DNA of 64,000 nt from Sciurus carolinensis (lineage: Eukaryota > Chordata > Mammalia > Rodentia > Sciuridae): NCBI RefSeq assembly GCF_902686445.1, contig NC_062226.1, positions 11,442,001 through 11,506,000 of the forward strand, given 5' to 3'. Every line of letters starts with the position of its first letter. The first letter of the stretch is position 1. Position numbers and translations under genes: made by a program. Below are positions 24,270 to 34,729 of this stretch, in pieces. The notes below the pieces were generated by a model. The model made no database searches, was not told where the DNA came from, and saw only the letters and a list, made by a program, of their open reading frames with translations.

Positions 24270-24400
24270 TTCAGAGTCCAGCCTTCTTGTTTGTTAGGTA
24301 AGGAAACTACTGCCACAAGATGTGAAGGAACTTGGAAAAAGTCACACTGTTAACAGTAGCAACAATTTAACTAAACCTAAGTTTTGATTTTTACTCCAGG
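24270..24400 (+). repeat. MIR-like fragment
   Basis: TTGTTAGGTAAGGAAACTAC then GGAACTTGGAAAAAGTCACA resembles the MIR 3' half. Confidence 0.4.
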
Positions 24401-24644
24401 GTTTTTCCTAACAAAAAATTATTTTACTTAAAAACCTAAACCAATTATTTCCAACTCTCTAAATGGTAGGTCACACTTCAGACAAAGCCCTCCTTCTACT
24501 GTGTTCAGATAAACTTCAATGGTAAAACATGATTTTCAAAAGTCTTAAGATCTTCATATAAAAACAAGTAAACCAAACAAATTAACCAAACAAAAACAGC
24601 AAAACAAATACAGCTACCAATCCGGCTGACTCAGCTTTAGTCTA

Positions 24645-24855
24645 TTTTTTTTTTTTTTTTTTTTCCTGGCTACCAGGGATTGAACCCAAGGGCACTTAAC
24701 AACTGAGCCCTTTTAATTTCTTTATTTTGAGACAGGGTCTTGCTAAGTTGCTTAGGGCCTTGCTAAGCTACTGAGGGTGGTTTTGAACTTATGATCCTCT
24801 TCCCTCAGTCTCCTGAGTTGCGGGGATTACAGGTGTGCGCCATTGAGTCCAGGTT
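24645..24855 (-). repeat. Composite B1-ID SINE
   Basis: T18 head, ACCAGGGATTGAACCCAAGG, GAGACAGGGTCTTGCTAAG and TCAGTCTCCTGAGTTGCGGG. Confidence 0.85.
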
Positions 24856-24864
24856 AGTGATTTT

Positions 24865-24904
24865 ATGTATGTGTGTGTGTGTGTGTGTGTGTACACACAC
24901 ACAC
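24865..24904. repeat. (TG)n-(AC)n microsatellite
   Basis: A GT run flows directly into an AC run, a short self-complementary microsatellite, and abuts the T-rich end of the antisense ID element on its right. Confidence 0.95.
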
Positions 24905-25001
24905 TTTTTTTTTTTTTTTTTCTTTTTGCAGTGCTGGGGATTGAACCCAGGGCCTTGTGCTTGCAAAGCAAGCACTCTACCAACTGAGCTATATCCCCAG
25001 C
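24905..25001 (-). repeat. ID SINE
   Basis: Near-consensus antisense ID (GTGCTGGGGATTGAACCCAG; CAACTGAGCTATATCCCCAG). TAGTGAT occurs at 24853-24859 and again at 25003, beyond the microsatellite, suggesting the microsatellite grew from the element's tail. Confidence 0.93.
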
Positions 25002-25285
25002 CTAGTGATAATTTTTAAGAATAGTCAGGGAGCTACTTTCAGTTTAAAATAAAGTGGTAACATGTTCTCCACACGGTATTTTTATTGCCAGAAAATTTTT
25101 CAAATTTTGCCTCTGTAAATTTTTCTTTTCCTTTACCATTTAAAAAGAAAAAAACCCTCTCTATAAAAGGAATAATTTTATGGTATGAAAGGTATAGGTG
25201 ATCTGCCCTGGATTTTCCCTTGAATAACAGATGATACAGCATGCTAATATAAACTCAATAAAATGAATAAAATAATATGCCCTAC

Positions 25286-25443
25286 CTAAAATAACCTTTG
25301 CCATCATCTTCTTTTATTTCTAAAGACACAGAGAAGGTAAAGATATCACTGTCAGGAGTCTGCGGTGCAGCAGTGGCTGAAAGTGGGGTTTGCTTGGCAG
25401 AACGGCGGAAGGCAGTGGCAAAACTGTAAAGTATCCGGCTTAC
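25286..25443 (-). CDS. RABGAP1: RABGAP1 exon 6: residues 256-307, end of PTB domain
   Basis: Acceptor GATTGCAG|GTAAGCCGG; donor TTTTAG|GTAGGG. The 158 bases give 52 codons plus two bases of Ser308. The product completes the C-terminal PTB helix (VSRILYSFATAFRRS), then a Thr/Ala/Pro linker (TPLSATAAPQTPDS) and the strand-like FTFSVSLEIKEDDGKGYF. The exon's own first six bases match a donor consensus, which is unusual for the 5' edge of a constitutive exon. The length is not a multiple of three, so loss of the exon would break the frame. It is separated from exon 5 by only 562 bases. Confidence 0.96.
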
Positions 25444-26005
25444 CTGCAATCAGACATGTTAGGAAATGTGCTGTTACCATGAGATACAAAATGTTTTTAT
25501 GAAGGCTAGAAGGTGATCTACTTTTGAAGGGATAATCATCTTTCCCCTACTAATGAGATGCTTTTGAAAAATTATCTAATTTGTTAGCCCTCAAAAGCAA
25601 GTACCAAACATCACCAGAAAGTATTTTTTCCCTTAAAAAAAAAAAAAAGTTCTAAACATTAGAAAGCCAAGTGAAAAATAGAGCTTTCTGTTAGAAGCTA
25701 TCTAAACACATATACTATCATAAAAAACAGTTGTAACAATTTTTTTTTTCGTTTTGGTTTTTGGTGGTACTAGGAATGGAATCCAGGGCCTTGCACATGC
25801 TATGCAAGTGCTCTACCACTGAGTTACACCCTCAGTAGTCCTAACAAGTTTAGGTCTAAAAAAATGGTTTACAAATATGTCACCAATGGCACAAGGATGC
25901 CAATCTAACCCAATCAAATAGCAGCTAACCAATTCCCTTTGTCACTATCAGTGACAGAGACAAAAGGTGAAGTTTCATATTCACAGTTTTCTCCTAAAGA
26001 CTTAC
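25444..26005 (-). other. RABGAP1: RABGAP1 intron 5
   Basis: 562 bases, with one antisense ID SINE (25741-25840) in its middle. The acceptor CAG is followed directly by the donor-like GTAAGC of exon 6. Confidence 0.8.
25741..25840 (-). repeat. ID SINE, diverged
   Basis: T-rich head, GGTACTAGGAATGGAATCCA, then CTCTACCACTGAGTTACACC. Confidence 0.85.
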
Positions 26006-26180
26006 AGCTTCTTGTATTTCACATCGAAAGACATGTATTCTGAAGAGCTCTGCATTGTAATGACTTTCGGTGAAAGCAAAACAGTCACTCTCAGGAGTTC
26101 CATCATGCCCTCTGACACAGAAGAGGATTTTGTAGATAGGGTAGTTTGCTATTTCAGTGTTTGTCTGAGGATCTAAGAGT
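26006..26180 (-). CDS. RABGAP1: RABGAP1 exon 5: residues 197-255, PTB domain core
   Basis: Acceptor TCTGAACAG|ACTCTTAG; donor GAAGCT|GTAAGT, a strong intronic donor motif after a weak exonic end (GCT rather than CAG). The 175 bases plus two carried over give 59 codons and end in phase 0. The product is the middle and C-terminal part of the PTB domain, with the strand IYKILFCVRGHDG, the loop PESDCFAF and the start of the last helix VFRCEIQEA. The next exon starts with GTAAGC, so the spliced junction resembles a 5' splice site (see findings). The protein sequence here matches human RABGAP1 closely from memory. Confidence 0.96.
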
Positions 26181-27920
26181 CTGTTCAGAAAAAAAGATAT
26201 AAAGAGGTTAGAGGAATTATGAACAATTTGCAATATATTCATATTAGGATCAGACATCTTTCTAACCAGATGATCATACAGGACTTCTGTATGCTAATCC
26301 TATTAAATTTTAGGAAATAAGTTGTATATAGACTATTAAAGTGATTGATCACATAATTCCATGTCACTAAAAACTATGTAGTTTCATGTCTTGGGAAACC
26401 AAGTAGGAAGGTTTAAATAATATCAATGAGCACATGTTTCTTTTACACTCTGCAACTAAACAGAAACAAGGTCAATGGGTAAAGTAGACTACCAAAATAT
26501 ATCAATAGAGTTGTGTTCTGATTATAATTTATAAAAGAATTATCTAGTATGCATTATTACTTAAGGAAATACAAAATCTAAGATCTTTTTCAAGAGTGAA
26601 GCATGTTTTGATTCATGGAAAATAAGGGGAAAAATTATATAAAATGCTAACTCCTCAAAAAAATCATGAATAAAATAAAAAGGATGCCATTCACCCAATT
26701 CAACAAATATTTATGTGATACCTAAAACATTCCAGATTATGTTCAGGGTACTAAGGACACAACTGTGAAAGGCACGGGGGTGGGGTGAGGTGTATGTGGA
26801 AACTGCAATTTCAACACTGCAGGGCCCTAAAGGGCCTGGTTCACAATGGAAATAATTAGAAAGGGGATTGAACCCAGGTTTGAAGGCACTTTCATGAAAG
26901 CTTTGAAAATGTGAGACAAGATAAGATTAATTTTCTCATTGCTTTTATAGAATTAAAATGTTAAAATATATTAAAGTATAAAACTTCAATTGGCATTTGC
27001 AAAACAAAGTATTTTATAAGTAGCTTAACAAATACAAAATTAGAATTTGTGAATCTTTGTGAAACTCTTGTTTACTCAGAGAAAAATTATGCAGATTGAC
27101 TATTATCCAGATGAAGCTACTATTCTGTTACTATGAAACCCCAAAATGCTTCTGAAGTACTGAGAAACAAATTCACTGCTGAAAGAGGAATAAACTGGAC
27201 CAATATTTCTAGATAGTTATTTGGTAATATATCAAAAGCAATAAAAATGGCCCAGTAAGTCTGTATTTAAGAAATTTATACTAAGGAAATTAATCATAAA
27301 GCATTTATGTGCCCAAAATAAATTATTAGTTATCATTATTATTAGTGCTTTTTCTCTTTGAAAGACCAAAACTGCCTAGTGTGGTAGCCCCAAAAATTAA
27401 AGAGCTGAAGCGGGAGGATCACCAGTTTGAGGCCAGCCTGGGCAAGTTAGCACGATCCTGTCCAAAATAAAAAAAATAAAAAGGGCTGGGGATGTGGTGC
27501 AGTGGTAGAGCACCCAGGTTCAAGTCCAGTACTGCAGAGGAAAAAAAAGAACAGGCTGTACTGGAATAGCTAATATTTACCAATAGATTTTTTGTAATTT
27601 CCAAAATCAGTATGAAATTCCTGGGGGGACAAGGAAAACAAATTAATTTGTTAAGAAGACTCTCATGGTCAACATATTCTTAAAAGCATTTAAATCACTA
27701 ATGTGCTATACAGAATTGGTGTGTAGAAAATACACAAACTGATACAAATGAGTGCCCATTTTTTATGAAGGTAACAATCTTTGGAAACTATAATGTTAGG
27801 GTCAAATAAATTAAACATTTCATGAATAAAATAGTATATTTTATTCACTATTGCTTGTTTGTAAAATAAAACATCAGAGATCTGATATGAATACTACAGA
27901 GTTCAAAGGTCTGGTCTCAC
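26181..27920 (-). other. RABGAP1: RABGAP1 intron 4
   Basis: 1740 bases. A stretch at 26690-26800 resembles an old L2/MIR-class repeat. A short L1/HAL1-like piece is likely at about 27190-27330, and a composite B1-ID SINE occupies 27372-27548. The rest is unremarkable. Confidence 0.75.
27372..27548 (+). repeat. Composite B1-ID SINE
   Basis: CTGCCTAGTGTGGTAGCCCC start, TGAGGCCAGCCTGGGCAAG, then AGGGCTGGGGATGTGGTGCA. Confidence 0.85.
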
Positions 27921-28125
27921 CTCACAGTTCCTTCAGATACATTAGGCACTGAGAGGGTTACATCTAGTGAAATCTGACACTGGCTTCTTAAGATGGACAT
28001 CATCCTCAAGGCTTCTACTTCACTCCTGGGAGCATTTACTGAGGCACAGCCTAAATAAGTTAGTTTACTGAAAACTACACTGTCCTCATCAGCCACTGGT
28101 GTAAAAGGACTTGACACTTCAGAAT
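27921..28125 (-). CDS. RABGAP1: RABGAP1 exon 4: residues 129-196, start of PTB domain
   Basis: Acceptor ACTTCAG|ATTCTGAAG; donor GTGAG|GTGAGA. The 205 bases complete Asp129, encode through codon 196 and leave two bases of Arg197. The product contains the first strand of the phosphotyrosine-binding/PID fold (KLTYLGCASV, with the hallmark YLG) and the following helix (SEVEALRMMSILRS). In RABGAP1 the PTB domain covers roughly residues 140-300, so it spans exons 4 to 6. The sequence reads SEGTVR before the junction, where the human protein as I recall it has SEGIVR. The domain is a protein-interaction module; its ligand cannot be told from the DNA. Confidence 0.95.
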
Positions 28126-28998
28126 CTGAAGTAAAAAAAGAATAAAGAGATGATTATTTTCATTTTGATATTTTGTTGATATGAATAGCAAATAAAGATG
28201 TGCAAATAACATTTAGGTTCTAAATTAAGTACTAATGAGATAAAATGCCATACCCCTAAAGAAAAGCCCACAGAAAACCGAAAGCTCACACTAGAATTCG
28301 TGATAACACCAAGACTTTTATGTAGTGTTGGTAAGAGTCAATCCAGATTCCTATGAGTCGCTATTCTGAATTTTGATTTTATAACTTACATTTAAGTCAC
28401 ATATACATTAGTACTTTACCACTCTGGAAAAATCACACCTCTGCTGTCTTCCTTATCTACATTATTCTAAATCTTTCTTTCATCAGCTTACCCACTTTAT
28501 TATGTTCTCTTAATCCCCTTGCCTTCTTCTCTTTCCAAGTAGCATTTCGCTTTAACATCTCACTTTTCCAAATAAGACTTAATTGTTCTTTCCTTCTTCC
28601 TTGCTATGCCTATCTCTTGCACTAGTCTTGCTCTTCCAACCTGGTAACTACTCACAGAGAGTTACACAGGCATGGAGCACACATCTATTCACCAAGCATC
28701 ATCCCTTCAATACAGTATTCAAATTCCTTTTCTGGAAAAATCTTTAAGATTTTTCTGAAAAAAAAAAAAAAAAAAAAAGACTTCCTCAGTGTTATTTAAT
28801 TACTATTTTTCTTTCTTTAGTACAACTTAAATATATTTAAAGGGAAATGAGAAATATATATACATTTGTGTGAATGACATCTCCCTAGATCTAGAATCTG
28901 GAGCTTCTGGAGAACTTAGACAAGTTCTTACACAGGTCAGATACTCAAATATTAAAAACAATAACCTTCAGTTACGCAAGCAATGCAGCAATCCTAAC
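28126..28998 (-). other. RABGAP1: RABGAP1 intron 3
   Basis: 873 bases, no SINE. It has a pyrimidine-rich stretch on the plus strand (28430-28640) and an A18-20 tract near 28760. Nothing else is recognisable. Confidence 0.75.
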
Positions 28999-29233
28999 CT
29001 CCTTGTCCAGGTTTCACTGGCAGGCTCATCTCTGGTTTCTGGAGCCCTACTAATGGCACGGGGTTAATGGTGGATGAAGCTGAGAGCTGATTAGAAAGAG
29101 GTCCATCTCCTTCACCATCTAGTTGTGACCTTTCCACAAGCTCCTTGTCCCCTGGTTGGTCATCCATGGGAGGATCCATCAGCACATCTGCTAGCTCTTT
29201 CTGCAGCTGTTGCTCACTTCCATTCCCTACAAT
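28999..29233 (-). CDS. RABGAP1: RABGAP1 exon 3: residues 51-128
   Basis: Acceptor CCTTAG|ATTGTAGGG; donor GGAG|GTTAGG, the least canonical donor in this gene (T at +3). The 235 bases give 78 codons plus the first base of Asp129, so skipping the exon would shift the frame. The product is the acidic, Ser/Pro-rich region before the PTB domain, with segments such as ADVLMDPPMDD and INPVPLVGLQKPEM. Compared with the human protein as I recall it, the segment EKELVKRS reads DKELVERS here, two conservative-to-charge changes. The exon follows the 27-kb intron 2, whose removal depends on this acceptor. No known catalytic role is assigned to the segment. Confidence 0.95.
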
Positions 29234-30513
29234 CTAAGGGTCAAAAATATATGCAATCAGCAAAGTGAGAAAGAGTGGTCAATACAAATTAAAATGGTTT
29301 CACATTCCAAAGAAAATTATCAGCATTTCTTTTGATGAAAAGATATCTTGTGAATGCTTTTAAAAAATAGAATTAATCAAGATCTGCAAATAAGGACTCC
29401 AGCTGCTCTCTTAATTCACATTTTTTTCATGCACAAGTATAGTGATTGAGCCCACTGTCCAGAAATATATACATTAGCCTGCCAATGCTGGTAATATTTT
29501 CTACAGTGTTTTAAACAAACAGCAATTAAAATATTTCTAATTTTATTTGTCCAATGAGAAGTGACATTTTTAAGAGGTCCTCCTCTTTTACCCTAAAAAA
29601 GAAAAAAAAATATGCTTTCTTCCAAGTCATCAACAGAAATATTCCTGTAGGTAACCAATTTCCACATGAACTTTATGACTCCTGCTATAAGTTAGTCTCC
29701 TATATTTCTTTGACATGAACAAAGTTCTTAAAGTTCTGAGACACATGAATAAAGCTGAGGAGATGAGTATATAAAAGTACTAAGGAATAAAAGCACTGTT
29801 TTCAACAACATCAAATATTTTTCTGGAGTCATGATGGTTTATTTAGTTGCTTAACTGGAAGTAAAAAAGTGCAAAATCAAGTGATGACTGCCCAATGCTA
29901 AGAAAAACCACGTGACAAAATCCAGTATGGTCACTAATTGCTTATTCAAGAAGTACTGGAAAAATTAACAAAAGAATTTAGAAGTAGTCATCATGAGGAA
30001 AGAAGGAAGGGGCCTAAGCCGCCTTAAAGATGAAATCTTGAAAAGTTAAAATGGGTTGGCTGTGGGATTGTTAAAGAGAAAAAAGTCTATTCAGCAAAAC
30101 TAAAGTTAAAAAGCAAAATTCACATTTGGGTACATCTGGGCTACCAAGGAATCCAGTTCAAATAACTTTTATTGCTTTGGGCTTTTGTAATTCTATAAAC
30201 TTCAATTTTCTAGGCCTATAAATCCTAATAGAGAAACAGTTTTTAGACTACTTTGCTGATATTTTCCCAAGAAAATGCTAACATTTCAAACTAATTTTGC
30301 CATGGAAATAAAGGTCTTTGGCTTCAATGAGAACTTCTTTTTCTGTGAACTTCATTTTATGTTGCACGTTATTGCTAATGGAACTACAAGTGGGTTCAAT
30401 AATTTTAAACCCGAGTCTACACTTCAAAAAACTGAATTTCTTCCAGTTCTGTTTTAAATACTTTTAAAAGTACCTAAAAAGCAAACTAGAACTCAGTTTC
30501 AATTAACACCTGA

Positions 30514-30722
30514 TTTTTTTTTTTTTTTTGTACCAGGGATTGAACTCAGGAGCACCCAACCACTAAGCTACATCCCTAGCCCTATTTTGTATTTTATTTA
30601 CAGACAGGGTCTCACTGAGCTGCTTAGTGCCTCCCTGTTGCTGAGGCTGGCTCTGAACTCTCAATACTCCTGCCTCAGCCTCCTGAGGTGCTGGGATTAC
30701 AGGTGTGTGCCATCATGCCTGG
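30514..30722 (-). repeat. Composite B1-ID SINE
   Basis: T16 head, GTACCAGGGATTGAACTCAG, CAGACAGGGTCTCACTGAGC, GGATTACAGGTGTGTGCCAT. An imperfect ATTAACACCTGATTTTT duplication flanks it. Confidence 0.9.
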
Positions 30723-31196
30723 ATTAACCTCTGATTTTTCTAAAGATGGAGAAATATTGTATCACTCAGAGTAAACAAAAGATAGCTTAATTGAACCTAA
30801 ACTGTTTCCAAGGGTAAGGAGAAACAATTTAAGAATTACAACTTCCTGAATACAAAAGGAGAGAAGATACTGGACTCCCTCTTTAAGCAATTAGTAACTA
30901 CAACTAGAAGTAAAACATGAAAAAAGATATATTTCACATGCTACAAAGTGTTGTTTTGCTTTTTGTTGTATGAGAAAAGCAAACCCAAGTGCTCTGTGGG
31001 ATAGGCTTCCTGCATTGTAATATATTCACCAAATATAGAATATGCCTACTGTAAAAGAAAACATGCATATAGGTAGTGATGTGTTTTTACATGTGTATCT
31101 TTAATGTTTCCCTATTTGATAAATTTTACAAATATAAGTACTCTTATGTTTCCTTAACTCTTCCATAGACTAGAAAAATGTAACATATACATACAA

Positions 31197-31390
31197 ATTT
31201 TATTTATTTTTAATTTTTGGCAGTGGGGATTGAACCCAGGGCTGCTTTACCTCTGAGCTACACACCCAGTTCTTTGTATTTTTTGAACAGAGGCTTACTA
31301 AATTGCTGAGGTTGGACTCAAACTTGTAATTCTCCTGCCTTGGTCTATGGAATTGCTTGGATTAACAGGGCAGTGCCATAGAGCCCAGTT
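31197..31390 (-). repeat. Composite B1-ID SINE, diverged
   Basis: GTGGGGATTGAACCCAGGGC and TCTCCTGCCTTGGTCTATGG in reverse orientation. Confidence 0.8.
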
Positions 31391-31424
31391 AAAACTTGAT
31401 TTTTAAAAGTTGTTTAAAAATAGC

Positions 31425-31629
31425 AATCTAATGAGGGGAAGGGAGGGGATGGGGGAAGAAAACAGTAAAATGAGACAAACAACATCCTACATACATGTAT
31501 GATTATACGAATGGTGTGACTCTACACCGTGTACAACCAGAGAAATGAAAATTTGTACTCCATTTGTGTACAAGGAATCAAAATGCATTCTGCTGTCATG
31601 TATAACTAAAGAGAACAAACAATTAAAAA
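31425..31629 (+). mobile_element. L1 3'UTR insertion (about 205 bases)
   Basis: Contains only the G-rich 3'UTR and A tail of the same L1 family as the copy ending at 14262 (CTCCATTTGTGTACAAGGAA; TGTCATGTATAACTAAAGAG). AAAAATAGC flanks it at 31416-31424 and 31630-31638. Confidence 0.88.
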
Positions 31630-31889
31630 AAAAATAGCTACCTATCCAAAGCCTTAGATGGTAACGTCAAATACAGTACTCAACAACAATGCTGATCCCT
31701 ACCTGAGTTTCCAATTTAGAATCACTGGTAGGACTTACACAGTTCATTTATTTTCTTATTATTTGCTTATCTCTGCTAGTGTTTGACTGAAAAATTGAGT
31801 AGCTTTCAAGTCTCCTTTATAAGTCTGGTTTACCACATCAGACAACTTTAGACAGTGAGATTAACAGAAGTTGTCTGGGGAGGAAGCAT

Positions 31890-31955
31890 GAGGGCTGGGA
31901 ACGTAGCTTAGAGTAGAGCGCTTGCCTAGCAAGCTCCAGGAACACTAAGGAAAAA
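31890..31955 (+). repeat. ID SINE, diverged
   Basis: AGGGCTGGGAACGTAGCTTA then GTAGAGCGCTTGCCTAGCAA; the B box is lost. Confidence 0.6.
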
Positions 31956-32134
31956 AGAAAAAATACCACGACTGGTACCACTCGCTTGCCTTGGAATATG
32001 AATATATGGAACCATGACAGAAGACTTGTGACAATGAGGTTACATCAGACCAAAAAGTCAATAAAGTCAAAATCAATAGTTAATAAAAAAAAAAAAAAAA
32101 AAAAGTTTGGTCTTCAATGGATCAGGAATTGAAA

Positions 32135-32465
32135 ATGTTTTCCTATAAAGAGTCAGATAATAAATATTTCAGTCAGTCAAACATCTAGTAATTCTAGACT
32201 GGGGCAGAATACCAGTTCCAAGACAGCGGGGACAACTAAGCTAGGGAGGTAGCAGAGTGGTAGAACTCTTGCCTAGCACATACAAGATCCTGGGTTCACT
32301 TAGTACCCAGTTCAATACTGCAAAAAACAACAGTTTTTTTTAGGTGCTACATGTGTGTAGTCTGTTACAATTACTCGATTCTGCCTTATAGCATTAAAGA
32401 AGCCATCAACAACACACAAACAAGTGTTTATAAATAAACTTTATTTATAAAAACTAAAGGCAGGT
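32135..32465 (-). repeat. hAT-type MITE split by an ID SINE
   Basis: TCTATAAAGAGTCAGATAAT on the left and ACAATTACTCGATTCTGCC, AATAAACTTTATTTATAAAA on the right are parts of the element seen at 8245, with an ID at 32236-32325 between them. Strand is uncertain. Confidence 0.5.
32236..32325 (+). repeat. ID SINE, diverged
   Basis: AGCTAGGGAGGTAGCAGAGT then GGTAGAACTCTTGCCTAGCA and TCCTGGGTTCACTTAGTACC. Confidence 0.7.
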
Positions 32466-32925
32466 TTGTCAGTAGGACATTTTCTTTCCTGCTGTCAACA
32501 GCATTTCTGATATATACCACCATACAGTTTCCCATCAAGTAATCAAGGCAGTATGGTATTAGAGAAAGAATAAACACATAGATGGAACAGAATCCAGAAA
32601 AATACACAAACATATATATGGTCAAATGATTTTCAATAAAGTTGGCAAGGTAACTCAATGGACAAAGGTAATTACTCAAAACAAACAGTGCTGGAACACT
32701 TAGCCTGACATCCAAATATAAGAATATATATCTCCGCCAACAGTTCATATTATATGTAAAAATTAACTCAAAATGGATGACATACAAATATAGACTAAAA
32801 CTTAAAGAAAACAGGACAAATCTTTGTAATCTTGGGACACAAAAAGTATTAACCATCAAAGAAAAAACTGAAAAAAATGAACTTTATCAGAACTAAAAAC
32901 TTATGTTCAAAAGAGTAAGAGAATG

Positions 32926-33030
32926 AGGGCTGATGACATGGTGTCGTGGTAGAGGGCTTTTCAGCAACCACAAGGCCTGGGTTCCATCTTAAGGACAACC
33001 AAAAAAGAAAACAAAACAAAACAAAAAAAA
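32926..33030 (+). repeat. ID SINE, diverged
   Basis: AGGGCTGATGACATGGTGTC to GCCTGGGTTCCATCTTAAGG and an A-rich tail; a short AT/GA tract follows at 33031-33057. Confidence 0.65.
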
Positions 33031-33703
33031 AATATATATATATAGAGAGAGAGAGAATAAAAAGCCACAGAGCTGGAGAAAGTATTTCTAAATCATTTAT
33101 CTGATGAAGGACTTGCACCAGAATATACAGAAAATTCTCACAACTCAATAGTAAGAAAATAACCAGCTCGATTTTTAAAATGAGCATTTCACCAAAGATA
33201 TGTAACATGGACAGAAACTCAACATCATTACACATCAGGGGAATGGAAACCACAGCAGGATGCCTCTATACCTCTATAAAAATGGCTAAAACAAACAACA
33301 ACAAAAAAAACAACAAAAATACACTTGACAATAATAAGGACTGGAAGTGGTGTGGAAAACTCACATTCTACTGGTGGGATGCAAAATGCTACAACTTCAT
33401 TCATCATTTTTTATACTTTAAAGAAGTTAAACAAACACTAATCATATGACTTCCTCCTATGTGCACACTAGAACTAAATAAGAAAAATAAAACATGTCTA
33501 CACAAAGACCAGTTTGCAAATGTTTATAGCAGCACTATTCTTAATAGTCAAAATCTGAATACAACCTGGTATCTTATTAACCGGTAAGTGGATACCACAT
33601 TGCCATATAGTTATAAAATGAACTACTATTCAGTAATGAAAAGGAACGAATATAACATAGATGAATCTCAAAAGCATTAATTTATGTAAAAGAAGCCATA
33701 TAC

Positions 33704-33883
33704 AAAGCCTAGCACAACGGTGCACACTTGTAAGCCGAACTACTCTGGAGGCTGAGGCAGAAGAGTTATAAATTGAAGGTCCATCGAGACAACTTAGCCA
33801 GACCTTGACTGACTAAATGAATAGAGCTGGGGACATAGCTCACAAGCTCACTGACACTGGGTTCAATCCCTAGTATCAGAAGG

Positions 33884-33923
<40 letters not shown>
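33704..33923 (+). repeat. Composite B1-ID SINE with A40 tail
   Basis: AAAGCCTAGCACAACGGTGC start, AGAGCTGGGGACATAGCTCA second half, and an uninterrupted run of about 40 A. Confidence 0.85.
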
Positions 33924-33924
<1 letters not shown>

Positions 33925-34219
33925 AGTAGTAGCATTCAGATATAAAAGACTACAAACCACATAATTCAATTTAAATGGCATTCTGGAAAAGACTTAACTA
34001 CAGTGACAGAAATCAGATCACTGGTTGCCAGGGACGGGGAAGTGGGAGGCAGAGGGTTTAAAAAAAGGCACAAAGGAACTTTTTGAAGTGATGAAATTAT
34101 TCTCTATCTGCACTGTGGTGATGTATATATAAGAGTTTATGTGTATTAAAACTCATATAACTGTATACTTCAGAGGATTGCATTTACTATGTGTTAAGTT
34201 TTACCACCAAAACTTGGTT

Positions 34220-34400
34220 TAGCCAGGCATGGTGGTACATGCCTGTATTTCCAGCACAAGTTCAAAGCCAGCCTTAGCAAAAGTGTGGTGCTAAGCAATT
34301 CAGTGAGACCCTGTACCTAAATAAAATACAAAATAGGGCTGGAGATGTGGTTAAGTGGTTGAGCACCCCTGAGTTTAATACCTGGTACCTCCCCAAACAA
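34220..34400 (+). repeat. Composite B1-ID SINE
   Basis: TAGCCAGGCATGGTGGTACA start and AGGGCTGGAGATGTGGTTAA second half. Confidence 0.85.
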
Positions 34401-34729
34401 AAAATACAAAAACTTGATTTAAGGAAAAATATGGTTTCCAAAAGAGAAGAAAGCTAAGAATATAACTGTTTTTGTTTTAAATAATCTGCCCCATAAAAGG
34501 TACCCATCCAAGATTCTGGCTTTGCAATTAACCTCACCTTAGAGATGCCATGCAGCCAATGATATACAAACAGTCCCAAATCTATACCTACAATTTCTTC
34601 CTCAACTGTGTACTGGACAGAGCATCAGCTGAACATTACAAGTTTATTTTGTTCAAACCTTACCTCACTCTCCAATGCTCTTCCTGCATCTGTTTTAGTT
34701 AGAATCCCACTGGTTTAAAGTTATATAGG

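Larger units (their letters stand above)
21608..25285 (-). other. RABGAP1: RABGAP1 intron 6
   Basis: 3678 bases. It contains two ID SINEs in opposite orientations at 22.1 and 22.5 kb, a near-consensus CTCF motif at 23987-24000, a MIR fragment at about 24280, and a composite SINE plus ID plus microsatellite at 24.6-25.0 kb. The stretch 22630-23980 is AT-rich with nothing nameable. Confidence 0.8.
32500..34215 (+). repeat. Old L1, ORF2 to 3' end, interrupted by SINEs
   Basis: The order of motifs (AATGATTTTCAATAAAGTTG, TGGAACACTTAGCCTGACAT, GTGTGGAAAACTCACATTC, TTTATAGCAGCACTATTC) follows L1 ORF2 on the plus strand and ends at AAGTTTTACCACCAAA. An ID at 32926 and a composite SINE at 33704 interrupt it. 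Antisense open frames of 143 and 134 codons here are chance frames of the decayed element. Confidence 0.7.

Noticed and set aside
32428..33253. Two long minus-strand open frames (143 and 134 codons)
   Set aside because: They run antisense through a decayed plus-strand L1 ORF2, have no start context or domain, and their composition is that of reversed A-rich L1 sequence.
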